Assembly (NCBI GenBank): GCA_024114885.1 | Contig: CP099423.1 | Location: 1,426,001-1,490,000 of the forward strand | Direction of reading: 5' to 3' | DNA: 64,000 nucleotides | Source: Septoria linicola | Lineage: Eukaryota > Ascomycota > Dothideomycetes > Mycosphaerellales > Mycosphaerellaceae | Part shown: one piece after another, positions 30,723-42,988 of the stretch | Numbering within the stretch: the stretch's first letter is position 1 | Layout of the letters: each line of letters starts with the position of its first letter | Position numbers and translations under genes: made by a program | Notes under the pieces: model-generated | Database searches by the model: none | Seen by the model: the letters and a program-made list of their open reading frames with translations, nothing else | Told to the model about the DNA's origin: nothing

Positions 30723-31604
30723 ATGTCGAAGCTATTCATCGGGTGCGCATCGACGTCATCACGTACAACGTTCTAGTCACTGACAAGGACGATCAGAGGC
30801 CTCGCATGGCACACCGACGACCAGACCTTGCGCACCAAGTTCGAGGAGTTCGGCCAAGTCGACGAAGCTGTGAGTACCTTCGCAAAGAAGTCGCGCGACC
30901 GGCGCAAACTGCAACTCACTAAACTCGAACAGGTCGTCGTCAAGGATCGTGACACTGGCCGCAGTCGTGGCTTCGGTTTCGTTCGCTTCGCTGACGACGC
31001 TGGCGCCGATGCTGCCATTGCGGCCATGAACAATGTCGAGTGAGTCGCACGCTCAATGCGATTGCGTGCCCATGTTCTGACTAGCGATCACAGGTTCGAC
31101 GGACGCACCATCCGCGTTGACAAGGCTAGTGACCGTGGCAGCGGTGGTGGTGGCGGTTTCGGTGGCGGCCGTGGTATGTTCTACTCAAAAGCTGTGCTCA
31201 CACGATGCTGACGAATATTGTAGGCGGCGGTTACGGCGGCGGTGGAGGTCGCGGCGGCTACAGTGGCGGAGGCTACGGCGGTCAGCAAGGCTATGGCGGT
31301 GGTGGAGGCTACCAGCAAGGTGGTGGAGGCTATGGTCAAGGCGGTGGTGAGTAGCCACCGAGCAGTTCAACTCAGATGATCGCTAACCATGAGCAGGCTA
31401 CGGCGGCGGCGGCGGCGGCGGCAACAACTGGCGTCAGGGCGGAGGCGGTGGCGGCTACCAGCAGGGCGGCGGCTACGGCGGCGGTCAAGGTATGTTCAAC
31501 GAAGAAATTCGAAAGAAGTCTTGGCTGATCATAATACAGATGGTGGCTACCAGCAGCAGAACGGCGGTGGTTACGGCGGCCAACAACAGCAGGGCGGCTA
31601 CTAG
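30723..31604 (+). CDS. Glycine-rich RRM RNA-binding protein, seven exons
   Basis: Exons 30723-30742, 30797-30869, 30933-31039, 31094-31173, 31224-31346, 31397-31489 and 31540-31604 give 186 residues exactly in phase. Six introns of 50-63 nt each have GT-AG ends. The N-terminal RRM has RNP2 KLFIGGLAW, then [35 protein letters not shown] (RNP1) and [11 protein letters not shown]. The C-terminal half is almost only G, Y, Q and S ([16 protein letters not shown]). This is the layout of plant GRP7 and animal CIRBP-like cold-inducible RNA chaperones. Fungal members bind mRNA in nucleus and cytoplasm. The first exon is only 20 nt. The glycine-rich tail is split over four exons whose borders fall within Gly codons, so alternative splicing would often keep the frame. 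Confidence 0.92.
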
Positions 31605-32359
31605 TCGACAGTCCGACACGACCTTCCTCTTACTCTCCTCTACACCTTTCTCACCAGAAGTTGGGATCAAGGGACACTCTCGTTTGAGAGTCTCAGAATG
31701 ATGCGGATGCAGATGCGATAGCATGATCGTGGGAAAGGCATGCATGTTTTCACGGCCAGCCGCAGTGTTCTTCTTTGGCAGGGGCAGCTGTTTGTGATTC
31801 GGGAACGGAATCGACCGACGAAGAGATCAAATGATACCCAGGCTGCAGAGATGGTAGCTAGGCGTTGCTCATTAGCCCTACGGTTCGCGATCAGCAACCA
31901 TAATGGCACGGAGTCACGAGTCTGATAGACTGCTTTTCCCATTCACATCGTGCACTTATGTTGACAGTTTCGAAGCCTTGGCGACGATTCAAACGATGCT
32001 CGGAAGTCGTTAGAAGGCAGTATTGCTGTTATCGGCCAGTTTCTTCGAAGCACATGTGAAGCGCCTCATTTATCTTATCGCTGCCTGCAAGACGTGACAT
32101 GTGGTCTTCGGTGACAGATCCGAACTGCTGGGCCTTACCCTTGCTTGCTATTCTCCACTCACGAGCTAGAGGCGCTAGAGACAAGCTTACTTCGATGCAT
32201 ATTCGAAATAAAATTCCACTCGGACTTTCCAAAAGCACTACACTCAAACCTTGCATACAATTCCTGAACACGAGGATGGTTCGGAACGTGCACCGTGAAA
32301 GATAGACTTCGTCAATCACGCACAACGTTGGAGCGAAATTACATCAAAAGACATCGAAA
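31605..32359. other. Intergenic, nothing recognised
   Basis: 755 bp between the RRM gene and RCL1, both on the plus strand. It holds the 3' end of one and the promoter of the other. No other feature supported. Confidence 0.5.
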
Positions 32360-33568
32360 ATGGCAGCAGCTGCTACTCCCAAACCGCTCAAATTCACAGG
32401 CTCGAAGCACATCATCAGTCGTCTTGTATTGGCCACTTTGACAGGACGACCTGTGCGCATCTCACAAATCAGAGAATCGAATCACGATGCGCCAGGACTT
32501 GCGCCACACGAAGTCTCTTTTCTACGTCTCCTCGATGCGATCACGAACGGGTCCGAGATTGTGTTCTCGCAGACTGGCACGACAGTGGCCTACGTACCGG
32601 GCTTGATCACTGGTAGTGCAGCAGGACATGGCGCATCAGGTGGTGTCATACGACATGAGTTGCCCGCAGACTGCACGAGAGGCGCAAGCTTCTTCCTAAT
32701 TCCGCTGTGTCTGCTCGCACCATTCTCCAAGGCCAAGATGAATGTGTTGTTGACGGGGCCAGGAGTGATCACATCTGCTACGCCGGCAGGGGATGTCTCG
32801 GTGGATACAATCCGGACAGCAATTCTGCCAATTTTCAAGAGCTTTGGGATAGAACGAGACCTTGAGTTGCGGGTTCTGCGGCGGTCGAATCCTGGTCCAG
32901 GTGCGAGAGGTGGTGGAGGGGAAGTACAACTCGTCTTTGGACACCAAGTTAGACTACCAAAGACGATACACTTGCTCGATGGCGGGCGAATTCGGAGAAT
33001 ACAAGGTGTGGCATATGCGACAGGTGTGGCAGGAGCGAACAATGCGAGAATAATTCACGCGGCAAAAGGTGTGCTGAACGAGTTTGTGCCGGATACAAGG
33101 ATACACTCAGACGTCAGCTCCGCGCCTTTCATACCTGCGCCGGAGAGGAACAACGCCAACGCGAAGAAGAAGATCGGGCTGGGCTTTGGACTGAGCCTTG
33201 TTGCTGAGTCAAACACAGGAGCGCTGTTCTCTGCAGACGTTGCAAGCGACTCGAATGGTGGCGAGGTGCCAGAGGATCTAGGCAAGAGGTGTGCCTACCA
33301 ACTCCTCGAGGCTATTGCGCAAGGTGGCTTTGTATCGCACGTCGCAGCACCTACGGTCTTGACGATGATGGCAATGGGAAGCGAAGACGTGGGCAGATTG
33401 GCCATAGGCAAGGAAGTGCTAGGGATAGAGCAGGTCATTCAGCTCGCAAGAGATTTGCAAGTGTTCGGTATGACTGGCTGGGGTATCAAAGATAGCGATG
33501 AGGAAGGTGAGGCATTGGTCTCCATCGTAGGTCGTGGCGTAGGCAATGTTGGACGCAAGATCGCTTGA
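32360..33568 (+). CDS. RCL1: RCL1, RNA 3'-terminal phosphate cyclase-like protein
   Basis: Single exon, 402 residues. It opens LKFTGSKHIISRLVLATLTG, R-P-V-R-I and has PHEVSFLRLLDAITNGS, ASFFLIPLCLLAPFSK, VDTIRTAILPIFKSFG, EVQLVFGHQVR, IRRIQGVAYATGVAG, GLSLVAESNTGALFSAD and DLGKRCAYQLLEAIAQGG. These are the landmarks of the Rcl1 branch of the cyclase family; the catalytic His motif of true cyclases is absent. Rcl1 works with the GTPase Bms1 in the small-subunit processome, at the A2 site in pre-rRNA. Slightly longer than yeast Rcl1 (367 residues), with a small extra G-rich loop (NPGPGARGGGG). Start ATG at 32360 follows AAA. Confidence 0.95.
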   Translation: MAAAATPKPLKFTGSKHIISRLVLATLTGRPVRISQIRESNHDAPGLAPHEVSFLRLLDAITNGSEIVFSQTGTTVAYVPGLITGSAAGHGASGGVIRHELPADCTRGASFFLIPLCLLAPFSKAKMNVLLTGPGVITSATPAGDVSVDTIRTAILPIFKSFGIERDLELRVLRRSNPGPGARGGGGEVQLVFGHQVRLPKTIHLLDGGRIRRIQGVAYATGVAGANNARIIHAAKGVLNEFVPDTRIHSDVSSAPFIPAPERNNANAKKKIGLGFGLSLVAESNTGALFSADVASDSNGGEVPEDLGKRCAYQLLEAIAQGGFVSHVAAPTVLTMMAMGSEDVGRLAIGKEVLGIEQVIQLARDLQVFGMTGWGIKDSDEEGEALVSIVGRGVGNVGRKIA

Positions 33569-33903
33569 AAGAGATTGTCCCTCTCGTTCACGCTGGCATT
33601 TCGCCGAATTCACTGGTCCATTCCACCTTAGGAAATTAGCATGTGATCTGGTACCCGCGGACGAGCTCACGACACACCATCTCCAAACTGAGATGAGCCC
33701 TTTGCGCCATGAAGCAAAAGCACCACATACGACAATCGAGAGCTCACAGGAACGGATAGGGCTGTGCGTCTGCACTGGTAAACAAGCTCACGCGCAACAT
33801 TTGCTCACTTTTGACGTGCAGGTGAGCTTTGACCGCCGGCACGTAACACAAAAGGGACGCACTTTGTCTTCAAAAGTTCACCAGGACAACAACTTTCTCG
33901 TCA

Positions 33904-36398
33904 ATGCGCGCGAACACCGCCGCACTCAACCTCCACTCGCAGTACGATCAACAGCACGCGTCAGAACGAAAGATGGGACCAGAAGAAGGAGCTACCCGCT
34001 CACCAGGAGTGAACGATGATTCGCAAATACATCGCTCATTGCAGATCAGCCAGCACGACTCGAACATCAAGTGTGTCTGTCCACCTGGCATGAAGCGCAA
34101 TGCGAAGGATCTCATCAAGATCCAGACGGACAACGCCATCACCTGGTACCACGCGCCTTGCAGGCCGTTTCTTTCTGCCATATCCGAAGCAGCTATTGCC
34201 GCCAGCGAGACTCTTCTGCGCGACTCGAGTTCTGCCAACGAGGCATCAGGGGACATGCATGTACTGACCGAGAGAATGCTCACCACTGCACTTGGCCCCA
34301 ATGTGTCAGAGAAGCAGCTCCAAAAGATTCGAAACATCACATCGAAGTTCCGTTGCGATGGTCCATGCCGCGGGTCCACAAATCGAAGGGACTATTTCTG
34401 GTGCCATCTCTGCTACGCTTGGCAACACAAGCCATGCATGCTGTTCGGCGACGAAGGAGATCGTGGTCGACCAGTCTGTAATCTTTGCTACGTCCACGCC
34501 ATGATGCACCAAGACGATCGAGATCTCTGGCAGTCGAAGAGATTGGCACAAGCAGCAGCCGAGGCGCTGCAATTCATACGAGACTCGGAGAGCAAGGGTA
34601 AAATCGATCAGCTTGCGTTTGCTGCTAAGTTCCTCGCGGCCTTTCTATCGAAGGTATGTGAGTCCTCGTCATCGCATTGCGCATATCACTAACTTTCTGT
34701 CAGAATCGCAAGAAGTTCTTGGATTTTGTGGTCAATCGCCATCGTGTTGTACGATGGATCAAGGCTCGACGTAGTCTTCCGCAGCCGACGTATGGCAACG
34801 GCGCAAGCCTACCAGTTGGCGCGGGAGGATATGCTGGCCCACAAGCTACTCCTGGTGCGGCTACCACTGCTCGGCGCAGACCAACCCGCCCGAAGCGCAA
34901 TGTTGTCAAATCGGAAGCTTCAACTTCTGCTGCGACTGGCGACGGCCTTGATGATCTAATGCAGCTCGACGAAGATGACGGTGATGCTGACTTCGAAGAC
35001 GTCGATCCGGACAACATCGTTGTTGGCAACGCGAAGCAAGCCCAGAGAACAAGAAAACAAGCCCGCGCCCCAAGATTGCGCAGATCTAAGCGTGAGTCAG
35101 TGGCATTCGAACCTCTCGTCCTCGAGCAAAGCGCCGAGGACGAAGCTCAAAATGAACGCATGAGAAAAGCCGCCGAACGTAAAGCCAGAAAGCAAGCTTC
35201 ATCAGCAGCGAATTCGTCTTCGCTGGAGGTGAAGACTGAGGACGATCTCACGCCGGCACCCTCGATGAGGTCTAAGCGTCGTGCGTCAATGCCAAAGCAG
35301 CAAGGAAGCAGCGACGAGGAAGATTTCAGGGACATTGGTATTTTCTCTAGCAAGCAAGAGCGGAACTTGGTTCAGTCGAGCAAGCAGAGATCACGGCAGG
35401 CACGCAAATCTGCTCCTTCTGCAGGACAACTTGCTGAACAAGGTGGCGTCCGCGAGGAACATGAGACCCTCCTAGCCGAATCCAAACCTACGCCACGTAA
35501 CAAAGGCAAGCAGAAACAGGTCATTGCTGAGGACGATGAAGATGGTCATCGAGAGAAGTCCACTGGCGGAACCAAGCAGCGCCAGATCGACGGGGGCGAG
35601 CTTCCAATTGCAGCTCCCGTAATAATGTGTAGTTGTGTCGGCGTCACCTCAACTGCGAACTGCTATCAATGCCGTCGTTGCGACCTCTTTCAGCACGCTG
35701 CTTGCGCTTCTCGCGACTGCAAGGCGGCCTCACTCTGCAAGCTTTGCGTGGGAAGTGGTGTTGCAGCGCTTTCCGTACCAGCGACAGCAAAGTCCACGAC
35801 ATCCGCGCCTTCAGCAAGTCCGAATCCAGGAGCCATTCTGTCGGCTAGCTATGCTGCTCCTTACACGCCGATTCGATTCCCAACCATGGCACCTGCGTTA
35901 CCTCCATCGACATTCTCGAGTTCGAGAACACCTGCCTCAGGGCTTACGATAACGCCGACCCTGCTGCAGCGTGAGCCGTTGGGGGAAGCCATGCAGGAGG
36001 AAGTGCGTACGCTCTGCCGCACCATTCTCTGGGACGCCTACACCGATCTGCCCGACCCAAATGACCCCGACGATCGCATGAGTCTCGACAGGCCAAAACT
36101 GCCACCTCCTTCTGATTGGCTTGCCGAGGCCGAAAAGCGAGTCACTATGATGTTTGAGGTTGCCGGCAGCGATAAGGTTGCAGAGTATCTGCGACATGAG
36201 TTTATTCAGTGGCCACGTAACAGCCTCAACATCGTGAAGGCTATGCGCGAATTCGCGATGTGGATGCGATTGAAGGGGCCATTCCGTCGCACACGGAGGG
36301 AGCTCGGGCTCGTGGCGGAGATTCTAGGGTTCGAGGATAAGGGCACGTACTGGAAGCCCGATCAGAAGGACAGGGCCAAGGAGGAGACGAAAGAGTGA
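33904..36398 (+). CDS. PHD-type zinc-finger protein, chromatin-associated candidate
   Basis: Two exons, 33904-34653 and 34704-36398, with a 50-nt intron (GTATGT...CACTAAC...GTCAG); 814 residues. Three cysteine-rich modules are visible: IKCVCPPGMKRNAK to YHAPCRPF near residue 60; FRCDGPCRGS to WCHLCYAWQHKPC and VCNLCYVHAM at about 160-205; and MCSCVGVTSTANCYQCRRC to FQHAACASRDC and LCKLCVGSG near 560. The last two have the Cys4-His-Cys3 arrangement of PHD fingers. Between them lies an acidic and basic disordered linker. The C-terminus (LPDPNDPDDRMSLDRPKLPP, WLAEAEKRVTMMFEVAG) is folded-looking but unknown. PHD fingers usually read histone tails. Met 24 (33973) is an alternative start. The 335 bp before it hold no gene. 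Confidence 0.75.
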
Positions 36399-37863
36399 GA
36401 CCTGTGTCCGATCTGAGATACCAATAGCAGATTCAACGCGTGCTGTCACCAGCTCAATACTCAGATTCTGGAAACAGAGACGATACCACGGTCAGAGCAC
36501 TTGGATCAAGGGCGTAGCTCGATAGGCTCTTGAAATACAAGCGAGCATCGCTGCAAATGCCCGTGCGGCAGGTAGTTAGTGCACATACCATCTCGACACA
36601 GGTTCCGTCTCTCTCTCTCTCTTTTCTCTGCGTCAGGATCCTACAAGGCTCATCAGCCAGCAACGCGCTCATCGGTCAAGCTCAGATGTCTGGTATGGAA
36701 CAGGTCAGGAAGCTAAATACTGTGTCGAGACAGCGCGAGCCCACCATTATCCGCGATGATACGAACTCGTATCCGAATTAAAAGCATCTCCACATCTTAC
36801 ATAACATGCCAACCATGCAGTCTCCACATTGTAGATGCTTAGTCAATTGGAGCTCTAAGCATACTGTACTTTTCGCAGCATCTTCGTGCTTACATTGGCT
36901 TTAATGCCCCATGCCTACCAAGGACGCTAATTCGCGCTGAGGCCGTAATAGGCAGTCGCCCTCCATAGCTGGTCCTTGCGTACATTTGCTCACGACGCTT
37001 GCCCGCCAGATCTTGAGGCTCAATGATTCGCATCATCATTACCTATAGGGCTGAGGCTGGACGAAGAGCTATCTTGTGCAGCTCTTGGCGACTGGACTTG
37101 TGAGCCATTAAGAACAATTCGTTTGCCTTGCAATGTATGCCTCTCCGATTCATAGCTCGTTGCTTTGGTGCCTGGCCAGCATCGCTGATCAGATCAATTC
37201 ACGCCACTAGTCGACAAATGTCTGATCTTCAACATCGAGACGGCGATAGTCTGGCAGTATTGAGAGGCCACTTCTCTGGTGAAAGCAATCAGGGATTGCC
37301 ATCGAGGCTGCAGTCTGCGCCTAGGCTTGGATGAATGCATAACACTTGGCTTGTGCCATCGACTAGTGAAAATGCCGTGTGCGACAGCGACTACATTGCA
37401 CCTGCGTCATGTGGAAGCATGCTAAGCTACTCTGAATGCAGAAGATACAGATGCTTGCGGCGTTGACGTCTCCACCATCCAAATTTGAAACCATATCGCA
37501 TTGGGGGCGGCATGCTTGAACACAGACCATGTTGAGAATCTCTCGGCTCCGGATAGTTGCCCTAGCACGGGCGTATCTGGTCCCTGCAGTTGGTCACGCA
37601 GCATTATATGTCGCTCCTTGGCTATCAGTCGATGATGTTTTGGTAGTGTGCGTTCGCGGCCGCGCCGCGCTCATTGCGATGCATGGATATCATATATTTG
37701 AGAGCGCTGCAGAGCGTGTATACCGGTCTTGCGTGTCCGAAGCTACGAGGTGCGGTGGGAAGTCCGATACTCTATGCAGCTTAGCCATGGGTCGGCTCAG
37801 ACGGCGACCAGGAATGCGTCGAATGTCGGAGCGGTGTTCATACCGTAGCTGCAGACTTATATA
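36399..37863. other. Intergenic, nothing recognised
   Basis: Nearly 1.5 kb with no protein-like frame. A short TC-rich run (TCTCTCTCTCTCTT) lies at about 36607. No RNA gene or mobile element is visible. Confidence 0.5.
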
Positions 37864-38460
37864 TTGTGCAACGGTCACCTCGGTCGGATCATGCTCGCGG
37901 CTTTTGCAAAGTGCTGGCGCACGTCGTCCTCACGATCCAAGTCACCTCGCGAACCTGACAAGACGAAGCGATCTGAAGAGTGCAAAGTCTGTGCCTCTCG
38001 CACTATCAACACTTCTGCCTCGACCGACGACGTCTTAGGGAACAAAGACCACACCATGGCCACGATCAGTGGCCACCAGGAGCCGACTCCGAGCGGGATG
38101 CCTATGCAATTGGACATCGAGGCGATCGATATCATTGCGCCATTCATCCGGCAGACCAACGAACTGGGCAACAGTGATGTGCTGACGCAAAGACTGTCTG
38201 CTAGTGAAGCTCACCTCGCACCTGGTATCGACGAAGTGAAACACAACTGGCTAGCTCGAGCACTGCGAACCACAAGGAGTCGAAAAGTGAAGGACTGTCG
38301 ATGCTGGATGTGCAATTATCGAGGCTTTATGGAGAGGGACGCAGCCTCGGAACGGTCATCTCTCTGTTCAGACAAGACTGCCGGCCAGCGTGGTGCCATG
38401 CAATCGGCACAAGAACAAATTGATTCTGGTCAGCACGCTGCAGGTACTGGAGCAGGGTGA
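37864..38460 (+). CDS. Possible uncharacterised protein
   Basis: Open frame of 198 codons from 37864; a second ATG is at 37891 (MLAAFAKCWRTSS). The middle (PMQLDIEAIDIIAPFIRQTNE) and the cluster KVKDCRCWMCNYRGF look protein-like. It stops at 38460, one base before the 3' end of the Zn2Cys6 gene on the other strand, leaving no room for separate terminators, which argues against it. No family recognised. Confidence 0.3.
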   Translation: MCNGHLGRIMLAAFAKCWRTSSSRSKSPREPDKTKRSEECKVCASRTINTSASTDDVLGNKDHTMATISGHQEPTPSGMPMQLDIEAIDIIAPFIRQTNELGNSDVLTQRLSASEAHLAPGIDEVKHNWLARALRTTRSRKVKDCRCWMCNYRGFMERDAASERSSLCSDKTAGQRGAMQSAQEQIDSGQHAAGTGAG

Positions 38461-40618
38461 CTACATCGGGCCCATGTTGCTATAATGAAGATCTGGTTGA
38501 TATGTGTTCTGGAGAAGGAGCTGGCCATTTGAGAGGAAGTCCAGCTCGCCCATGAAGAAATTGTCCATTGTGGCACCTTTCCAGAGGCTTTGATCCATGT
38601 CGAAGAGGCTCTGGTCAAAAGTGGGCTGGCTCATTGTAACATGCGCGTTTGCTGGCACCGGCCCCGACTGATCTGGAGTGGAAGTTTTCTCCAGTAAGTT
38701 TTCGGCACCTCTAGCCACGGAGACCAACAGATGTCGAGGGTGCATGTTCGAAGTGATTCGTCGGAGAACCATGACCAGGTCTGCCACGAGCCCTCGAATC
38801 TCAGTTGTGTCAACACGGAGTGAGGTAGCATACTTCGTCGAGACCTTGAGCACGAATACTACTGCGAAAGCGATCATGACATCGAAGTATGTTGGCAAAC
38901 CATTGAGATGATCCTGCATCTCCTCATCGTCCCGTACCGTGCCTAGGATCGCAGTCGCAGAAAGCAGCGCCTGACTTGCGAGCTCGTCGATTTCCAGAGC
39001 TACATTGGGGCTTCTGAAACCTGGTTTGCCAATTCCTCGGAATGCCATTGAGAAAAGATACAGCCTGGCGAAGTGATAGTGCATCGTCACGCCCTTGGTC
39101 GGGTAGTTGCCAACATAGCCTGGAGTCATAGAAAAATGTCAGCTGCGGTTTCTGGAGTGTCCCAATTCTCTTAAAACGCTGATCTCTGCATGAAGCTGCA
39201 CGGGTGTAGCGCAATGAGACAGGCACAAGCATCTGACTTACGGTTTGAATGCAGTCGTTGTGTCCAATCTGCTCGAATACGATCAAGACTGATAGAGAAT
39301 CTTCGTACTGGGTCGATAGCACTCAATTCCAAGGGTCGCTCGACATCGACTCCAAACATCTGGTAAATGTCGCTAGCCACCGACCAGAATTGCACTTGAG
39401 ATGCCAGGCGAAGATCATCCTCTACAGCGTGTTCTGTTTCGATAAACTGCAATATGGCCCGAATTGAATCGTCCTGTCTTGTCATTGGTGGTCGGCCGTA
39501 GGCGACGCTGAAATGGTGATCGCAGATGAACACAATGTAGTACAGGCGAGTGCGCAGGTAGTGGCTACGTTCGCCCTCGAGTGCTTTGAAAATACTGCGG
39601 TGGAGGTGCAATTCGGTCGAAATGCGCACAGCTGCGCCGACGCACGTCCATGAAATGCCACTCAGCCAGAATGCGCCGATGCAGAGAGCTCGGATGTCGT
39701 CGACTGTGTTTCGCCGAGAAAAGGTTTGAGCTGCAGCAATGGCCACAAACTCTTGGTAGCACTTTTCGAAGTCTGGAGTGGCAAGATGGAGGGCCCCTAC
39801 TGTACATATGGCTGCCAGGAGAAGTGGAGAATCTCCTCGTACTTCGGACAAGGATTTTCGGTCACCTGCAATGCCATGAAAAGTTAGCAAATCTGTTGAT
39901 ATGCCTCCGAGGCCTCTGTGCTCGCCTTTCGGCGCAGAAGAACGACCACGGCGCACGTATCGAAGCCGGACCAACCTATAATTCGATAACAAAAATGATC
40001 CAGGCGGTTCTGATATATGTCTAGATATGACTGGGCTTGAGTCTCCCCGATGATCCCACGAGTGATGATATCCTGTTCAGCGCGGTTCTGCTCCAACCCA
40101 GGTATCGTGACAATGGGAGATATGACGGACCCAGGTATTGCGGCCGGACCAGAGTCTGGGTCCATCACGAGATCATAATTATGCGGTGTGTGTTTCTCAG
40201 CAGCCGGTGAAGGCCCGGCCTGAGCAATGCGAGTTGGAGTCGGGCCATTTGAGGTATGTGCTTCTGCCACTATTAAGTCTTCATCTTCGTCCATGGCTTC
40301 TTCGAGGATGTCCGGCATTGACAAATGGTTGGTGACTTTGCCAAGTGCAGCCTCTAGCACTCGGATTTTGCGTTCCATGACTTCCTTCCAGGTGGCGTCA
40401 CTCTCCAGAATCATCTGTAGACTCCTATTGACAGTGCACGATAAGCCTCGCTTCTTGCAACGAACGCATGGTGGCTGACCATCTCGCATGTTACATTTGA
40501 TCTTCTGCTTTCGGCACGCTACACACGCAGTGATCTTTCGCGTGATATCAGGCGGCTTTCTATCGCCAAATTGCTCTCGGAGCGCCATTATCGCTGGCGC
40601 AGAGGGCGAGCCTTCCAT
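38461..40618 (-). CDS. Zn2Cys6 fungal-specific transcription factor
   Basis: Three exons: 40618-39976, 39865-39242 and 39119-38461, with introns of 110 nt (GTTGGT...TTGCAG) and 122 nt (GTAAGT...CTCCAG); 641 residues and all phases agree. The zinc cluster uses Cys 32, 35, 42, 51, 54 and 61 (spacing C-2-C-6-C-8-C-2-C-6-C). A short coiled-coil-like segment follows (WKEVMERKIRVLEAALGKV). The middle domain has DSPLLLAAICTVGALHLATP, CIGAFWLSGISWTCVGAAVR and YYIVFICDHHFSVAYGRPPM, which is the fungal_trans pattern. Such factors bind CGG-type half-sites as dimers and often control catabolic or secondary-metabolite genes. The next gene on the same strand is an FAD monooxygenase, a plausible target. Met 11 is an alternative start. 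Confidence 0.93.
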
Positions 40619-41367
40619 AGGCGACGAGGCTCGGTCTCGCGGTCACCTGCAGAATGAATTGGCCTCCACCGGTCGGTCTTATCAAGCGCCCAGCACGTCC
40701 TTGCTCGGCCCACAATCCTCGGCTGCTGGCAATCAGTCCCCCGGCGCAGGCATTTTCAGTATAGAGTCACTTTGTCGGCATCAGTATATACTCGGCCTCG
40801 AACAGAGCGATGTTGTTTCGGTGAAAGTGAAAGGCGAAAGCTTGAAGTGGCAGAGTCAAGTCGTGCTCAAAGCTCCTCGTTTATACTGGTAAATACATCC
40901 CTGCTCGTTCCCTCAACCTTCAACATTTCGTTTCCAATGTGGCAACGATGTCAAGTATTCATGAGTAACGTTAAAAGCTGTGGCATGGAGACTACCATTC
41001 TGCACATCGAGTTGTGCGCTTCCAGCAAGTACTTGTGTCGTTCACGGCCAGAAAGCACGGTTCTACAAGTGGACTCAGCCTTAAGCTCCTATACTATTCT
41101 GGATCTAAGTACAACAGGACACTGTAACAACAAGTCTTTTTTAACATGTTTCAGTGCAGATACAGGGCACACGAGACAATTCGGCAATCCAGCGCCACTC
41201 GACTTCTGCAGGCACGCGGTCGGGAGCTGGCCCCTGATCCTGGTTCGAAGGACGATAATATGTCAAATTGACTGCCGGTTATTGCTCTTCAGATCCTGCC
41301 GCTCCACGGAGATGCTATCTCACCATCTCCTATCAACTCCGAATGTTAGTCGTACCCCGCCGAAGCG
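40619..41367. other. Intergenic, nothing recognised
   Basis: 749 bp between the 5' end of the Zn2Cys6 gene and the 3' end of the monooxygenase gene. No gene supported. It should contain the regulator's promoter. Confidence 0.5.
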
Positions 41368-42988
41368 CTACATAGAGTCAATCCCCTCTCTTGTCCAGTC
41401 TGGGAAGTGTAAATCGCTCCTCGGCTCGCTCATCATATTACTGCACTCGTCAGGATAATAGCACAAATTCACTAGCAGTCAGACTTACCGGTCTTCAATA
41501 TAGTCCTCAACTGATAACGACTGAAATTGAGACCTGTCCCCGATGTAGATACCTCTACTTTGTACCAATCTTCCATACTGCATGACCTGTTGTACGAATG
41601 CCTTGCGGTCAATCTTGCCGTCCAGCCAGTCTACCAAGCTCATCACGTCGAAAGCAGCTTGTGATGTAGAAGCCACTGGGAGAGGTCAGCATGGCCTATT
41701 CAATCATGTACGCATCTGGTCGTATGTCCTGGCGTGATGGTCGCACTTACCAGTATGAGGGCGGAATCCAAACAAAGCATCCCCCACGAAGCACACTTTG
41801 TTCCCCATGTGCAGTGGCTTCGGCGAAGCGACGTCCGTGATACATTGTACAAAAGGGGCCTTCGACTTCTCCGCCATCTCGGTCATCTGTGGCGGCAGCC
41901 TATCTCGTGCCTGGGACTTGATCATCTCCCACGCGGCAGGGTCAATCATTCCAGGCGGGATCGTGATATGCCTGCGGCGACCATCTTTGTCGGTCATGAC
42001 TTGCTCCAGTTCAGGCTCGCCTTCCGGAAAATTGGTGTACCACACGAAGTTCAAGAGTCGTTTGCCCGGTTCCGTATTACCATTCTCGCCGGCAATAGTG
42101 TAGGTCAAATTTTGTATTCCATCAGTATGGTAGAAGCAAAATCGCTCACGGAATACATCCAACGCTGCTTGAGACGCTTCGGTCTCCGGCACAGTACCAC
42201 GAACGACGACGTACCCAGCATACTTTCGCTGGATGTCAGGATAGAACACCTTTCGTACTGTCGAACTGGGCCCGTCCGCAGCGACCAAGAACTTAGTAGT
42301 GAGCTCGTGCTCCGTCTCGGACCCGTTCTTGTGCTTTTCAGTGAATCTCACTCGCACGTGCTCGCCTTCGTCCTCGACATGCGTGACTGTGCAGCCATAC
42401 CGATAGTTGATAGATCCGTCGGAAGGTCGCACCTCCGGCAGCTTGTAGCCTTCTAGATAGCCAGAGTCAACACGATCGTAATTAGCTCGGAGGAGATAGT
42501 ATGCCAGGTCCCAAGAGGTCCTAAAATAGTCAGTGGGAGGTCAATGGCCTTCTAGCAGTGTTGCAATACATGTTCTGCCGCTGCTCGTTCTCGTAGATAG
42601 TCTTGCCTGTCTGGTCCAAGTAGATTCGCTTGTAGCTAGGCACTGCCACTGGCTTTCCCGTGCGATCATATCGCTTGAAGAACTCGATTGTGTCTCCTCC
42701 GGCGACGATGCCAGCGCCTTGGTTGTCAAGAAGGTATTGTGGCGTTCGCTCCAGTATCGTGGCTTGGCTTGTCAGCGGGTGGTTGATTTCGGGTTGATCA
42801 ACCCTGGAGTAACACACTATTGTAGCCATGAGTCTTGAGTGCTACGCCCGCGAATAACCCTCCAAGACTGCCGCCAATCTTTATTCATCAGTAGAAGACA
42901 TGTCAGCCTTAAGTTCCAGACTCACAATTACGATATCAGGTTTCTGTCCAGGCTTCCTGTCTCGTGAGTTGTGCTTGTCGTTCGTCAT
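41368..42988 (-). CDS. FAD-dependent aromatic-ring monooxygenase (DHPY/salicylate hydroxylase-like)
   Basis: Six exons: 42988-42926, 42878-42818, 42762-42570, 42520-41751, 41675-41489 and 41440-41368. All five introns are GT-AG, 47-75 nt, and all phases agree; 448 residues. The Rossmann motif DIVIIGGSLGGLFAGVAL is rebuilt across the first intron. Next come THGYNTTILERTPQYL, the mid FAD motif FLVAADGPSSTVRKVF, the substrate-domain segment YAGYVVVRGTVPE and CFVGDALFGFRPHT (second FAD-contact GD motif), then ASTSQAAFDVMSLVDWLDG. This combination recalls 2,6-dihydroxypyridine 3-hydroxylase-like flavoenzymes, which hydroxylate aromatic rings with NAD(P)H and O2. The substrate is unknown. The last exon (SEPRSDLHFPDWTREGIDSM) is supported by its protein-like text; otherwise a stop lies at 41485. 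Confidence 0.88.
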
